Positions 6,616 to 7,045 of a DNA stretch of 7,045 nt are shown here, in pieces. A model generated the notes under the pieces. The model was not told where the DNA came from. It saw nothing but the letters and a program-made list of their open reading frames with translations, and made no database searches. The stretch is from positions 1 to 7,045 of the forward strand of contig JAITWQ010000221.1 of assembly GCA_031285215.1 (NCBI GenBank). The letters run 5' to 3'. The translations under genes and the position numbers were made by a program. How positions within the stretch are numbered: the stretch's first letter is position 1; each line of letters begins with the position of its first letter. This DNA is from Syntrophobacterales bacterium (GTDB lineage: Bacteria; Desulfobacterota; Syntrophia; Syntrophales; JAAYKM01).

Positions 6616-6910
6616 ATTTTCCCCGCGCCTGGTTTTTACGCATAAAGATTGATTTTACCGCAGAATGTCGTAATATGGTATCATTTTATAGAGGGAAAGC
6701 GATCTGGAAAGTTTCCGCGCCAGTTGGCGTCGCCCCAAATGGCACATTCTGGTGCAGCGAGAAGATCACAGCGCAGAACATTACAAAACAGAACAAAATT
6801 AACCCTTATAACCCGTACTGTCCGACAGCCGCATCAATCACGCACAGGCGATCGTTTTTCGGATGTAATGAATGAGCGGGCAAAACAACCGGACCGTGTC
6901 ATACATATTT
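6616..6910. other. Stretch without a confident gene
   Basis: About 300 bases upstream of the M28 gene contain no ORF that I can support. The best is a plus-strand 66-codon frame at 6675-6875 (MVSFYRGKAI to FFGCNE) with no ribosome site and no recognised family. Small repeats are present: AACCC-TTAT-AACCC at 6801-6814 and the 11-base palindrome CTGTCCGACAG at 6818-6828. No tRNA or known RNA structure was seen. Confidence 0.4.
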
Positions 6911-7027
6911 TTATAAATTCATTCCCACCAGGTAATCATCATACTCTTCTTGGGTACTCCGGGTGTTTTTGTATGCGTCCTCAATGTGCGCGTTGAGACG
7001 GTCGCCCCTGCAAAACCAACCAACAAC
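6911..7027 (-). pseudogene. Orphan C-terminal protein fragment (38 codons plus stop)
   Basis: On the minus strand a frame with convincing protein character (RLNAHIEDAYKNTRSTQEEY, then DDYLVGMNL and TAA at 6913-6911) is closed upstream by an in-frame TAA at 7030-7028 and a TAG two codons further. There is no usable start codon in between. It therefore looks like the tail of a gene disrupted by a frameshift or truncation, the front lying beyond 7045. It is short and highly charged, and I do not recognise the family. Chance remains a possible explanation at this length. Confidence 0.3.
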
Positions 7028-7045
7028 TTAAAACTAACAACTGTT

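Noticed and set aside
6801..6828. AACCC-TTAT-AACCC repeat and CTGTCCGACAG palindrome as an attachment or regulatory site
   Set aside because: They are too short to stand above chance, with no nearby integrase, second copy or promoter to give them context.

Overview
The window reads as bacterial chromosome, probably from an anaerobic member of the Bacillota. The evidence is strong AAGGAGG-type ribosome sites, tight intergenic spacing, and a rubrerythrin-like diiron protein of the kind anaerobes use against peroxide. A Negativicutes origin is possible, but this rests on the general character of the proteins and not on a marker gene. Every confident gene lies on the minus strand, so the reading order runs from high to low coordinates. 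No tRNA, rRNA, CRISPR array, transposase or convincing rho-independent terminator was found.

In transcription order: (1) 7045-6582 is a poorly coding stretch. It carries an orphan C-terminal protein fragment (7027-6911) and the upstream region of the next gene. (2) 6581-5640 encodes a lipoprotein M28-family zinc peptidase. (3) 5639-5425 is a 215-base gap holding an open frame that ends in an ATGA overlap with the next start, possibly a small coupled gene or a gene remnant. (4) 5424-3811 encodes a Na+/phosphate cotransporter with a C-terminal PhoU-like domain. (5) 3690-3184 encodes a rubrerythrin/ferritin-like diiron protein. (6) A good sigma-70-type promoter (3187-3159) overlaps the stop codon of the ferritin gene and appears to start a new transcription unit with a leader of about 200 bases. 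(7) That unit encodes a 138-residue protein whose layout looks like a ubiquitin/MoaD-type beta-grasp fold (2951-2535). Twenty-six bases later begins a very large protein with a HEAT-like repeat region that resembles the DUF4132/DUF5724 (YehI/MolR) group (2508 to beyond position 1). Only its first 836 residues are inside the window.

The M28 peptidase, phosphate transporter and ferritin genes look like ordinary housekeeping or stress functions. The part most deserving attention is the two-gene unit of a beta-grasp-like small protein plus a giant repeat protein. Its leader can pair in two mutually exclusive ways, one of which covers the ribosome site, and it contains a 20-base near-perfect palindrome. 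In E. coli the DUF4132 protein YehI is encoded near a MoxR-type AAA+ ATPase, a von Willebrand A protein and a SWIM zinc-finger protein. The genes beyond position 1 would show whether this is a variant of that multi-component system.
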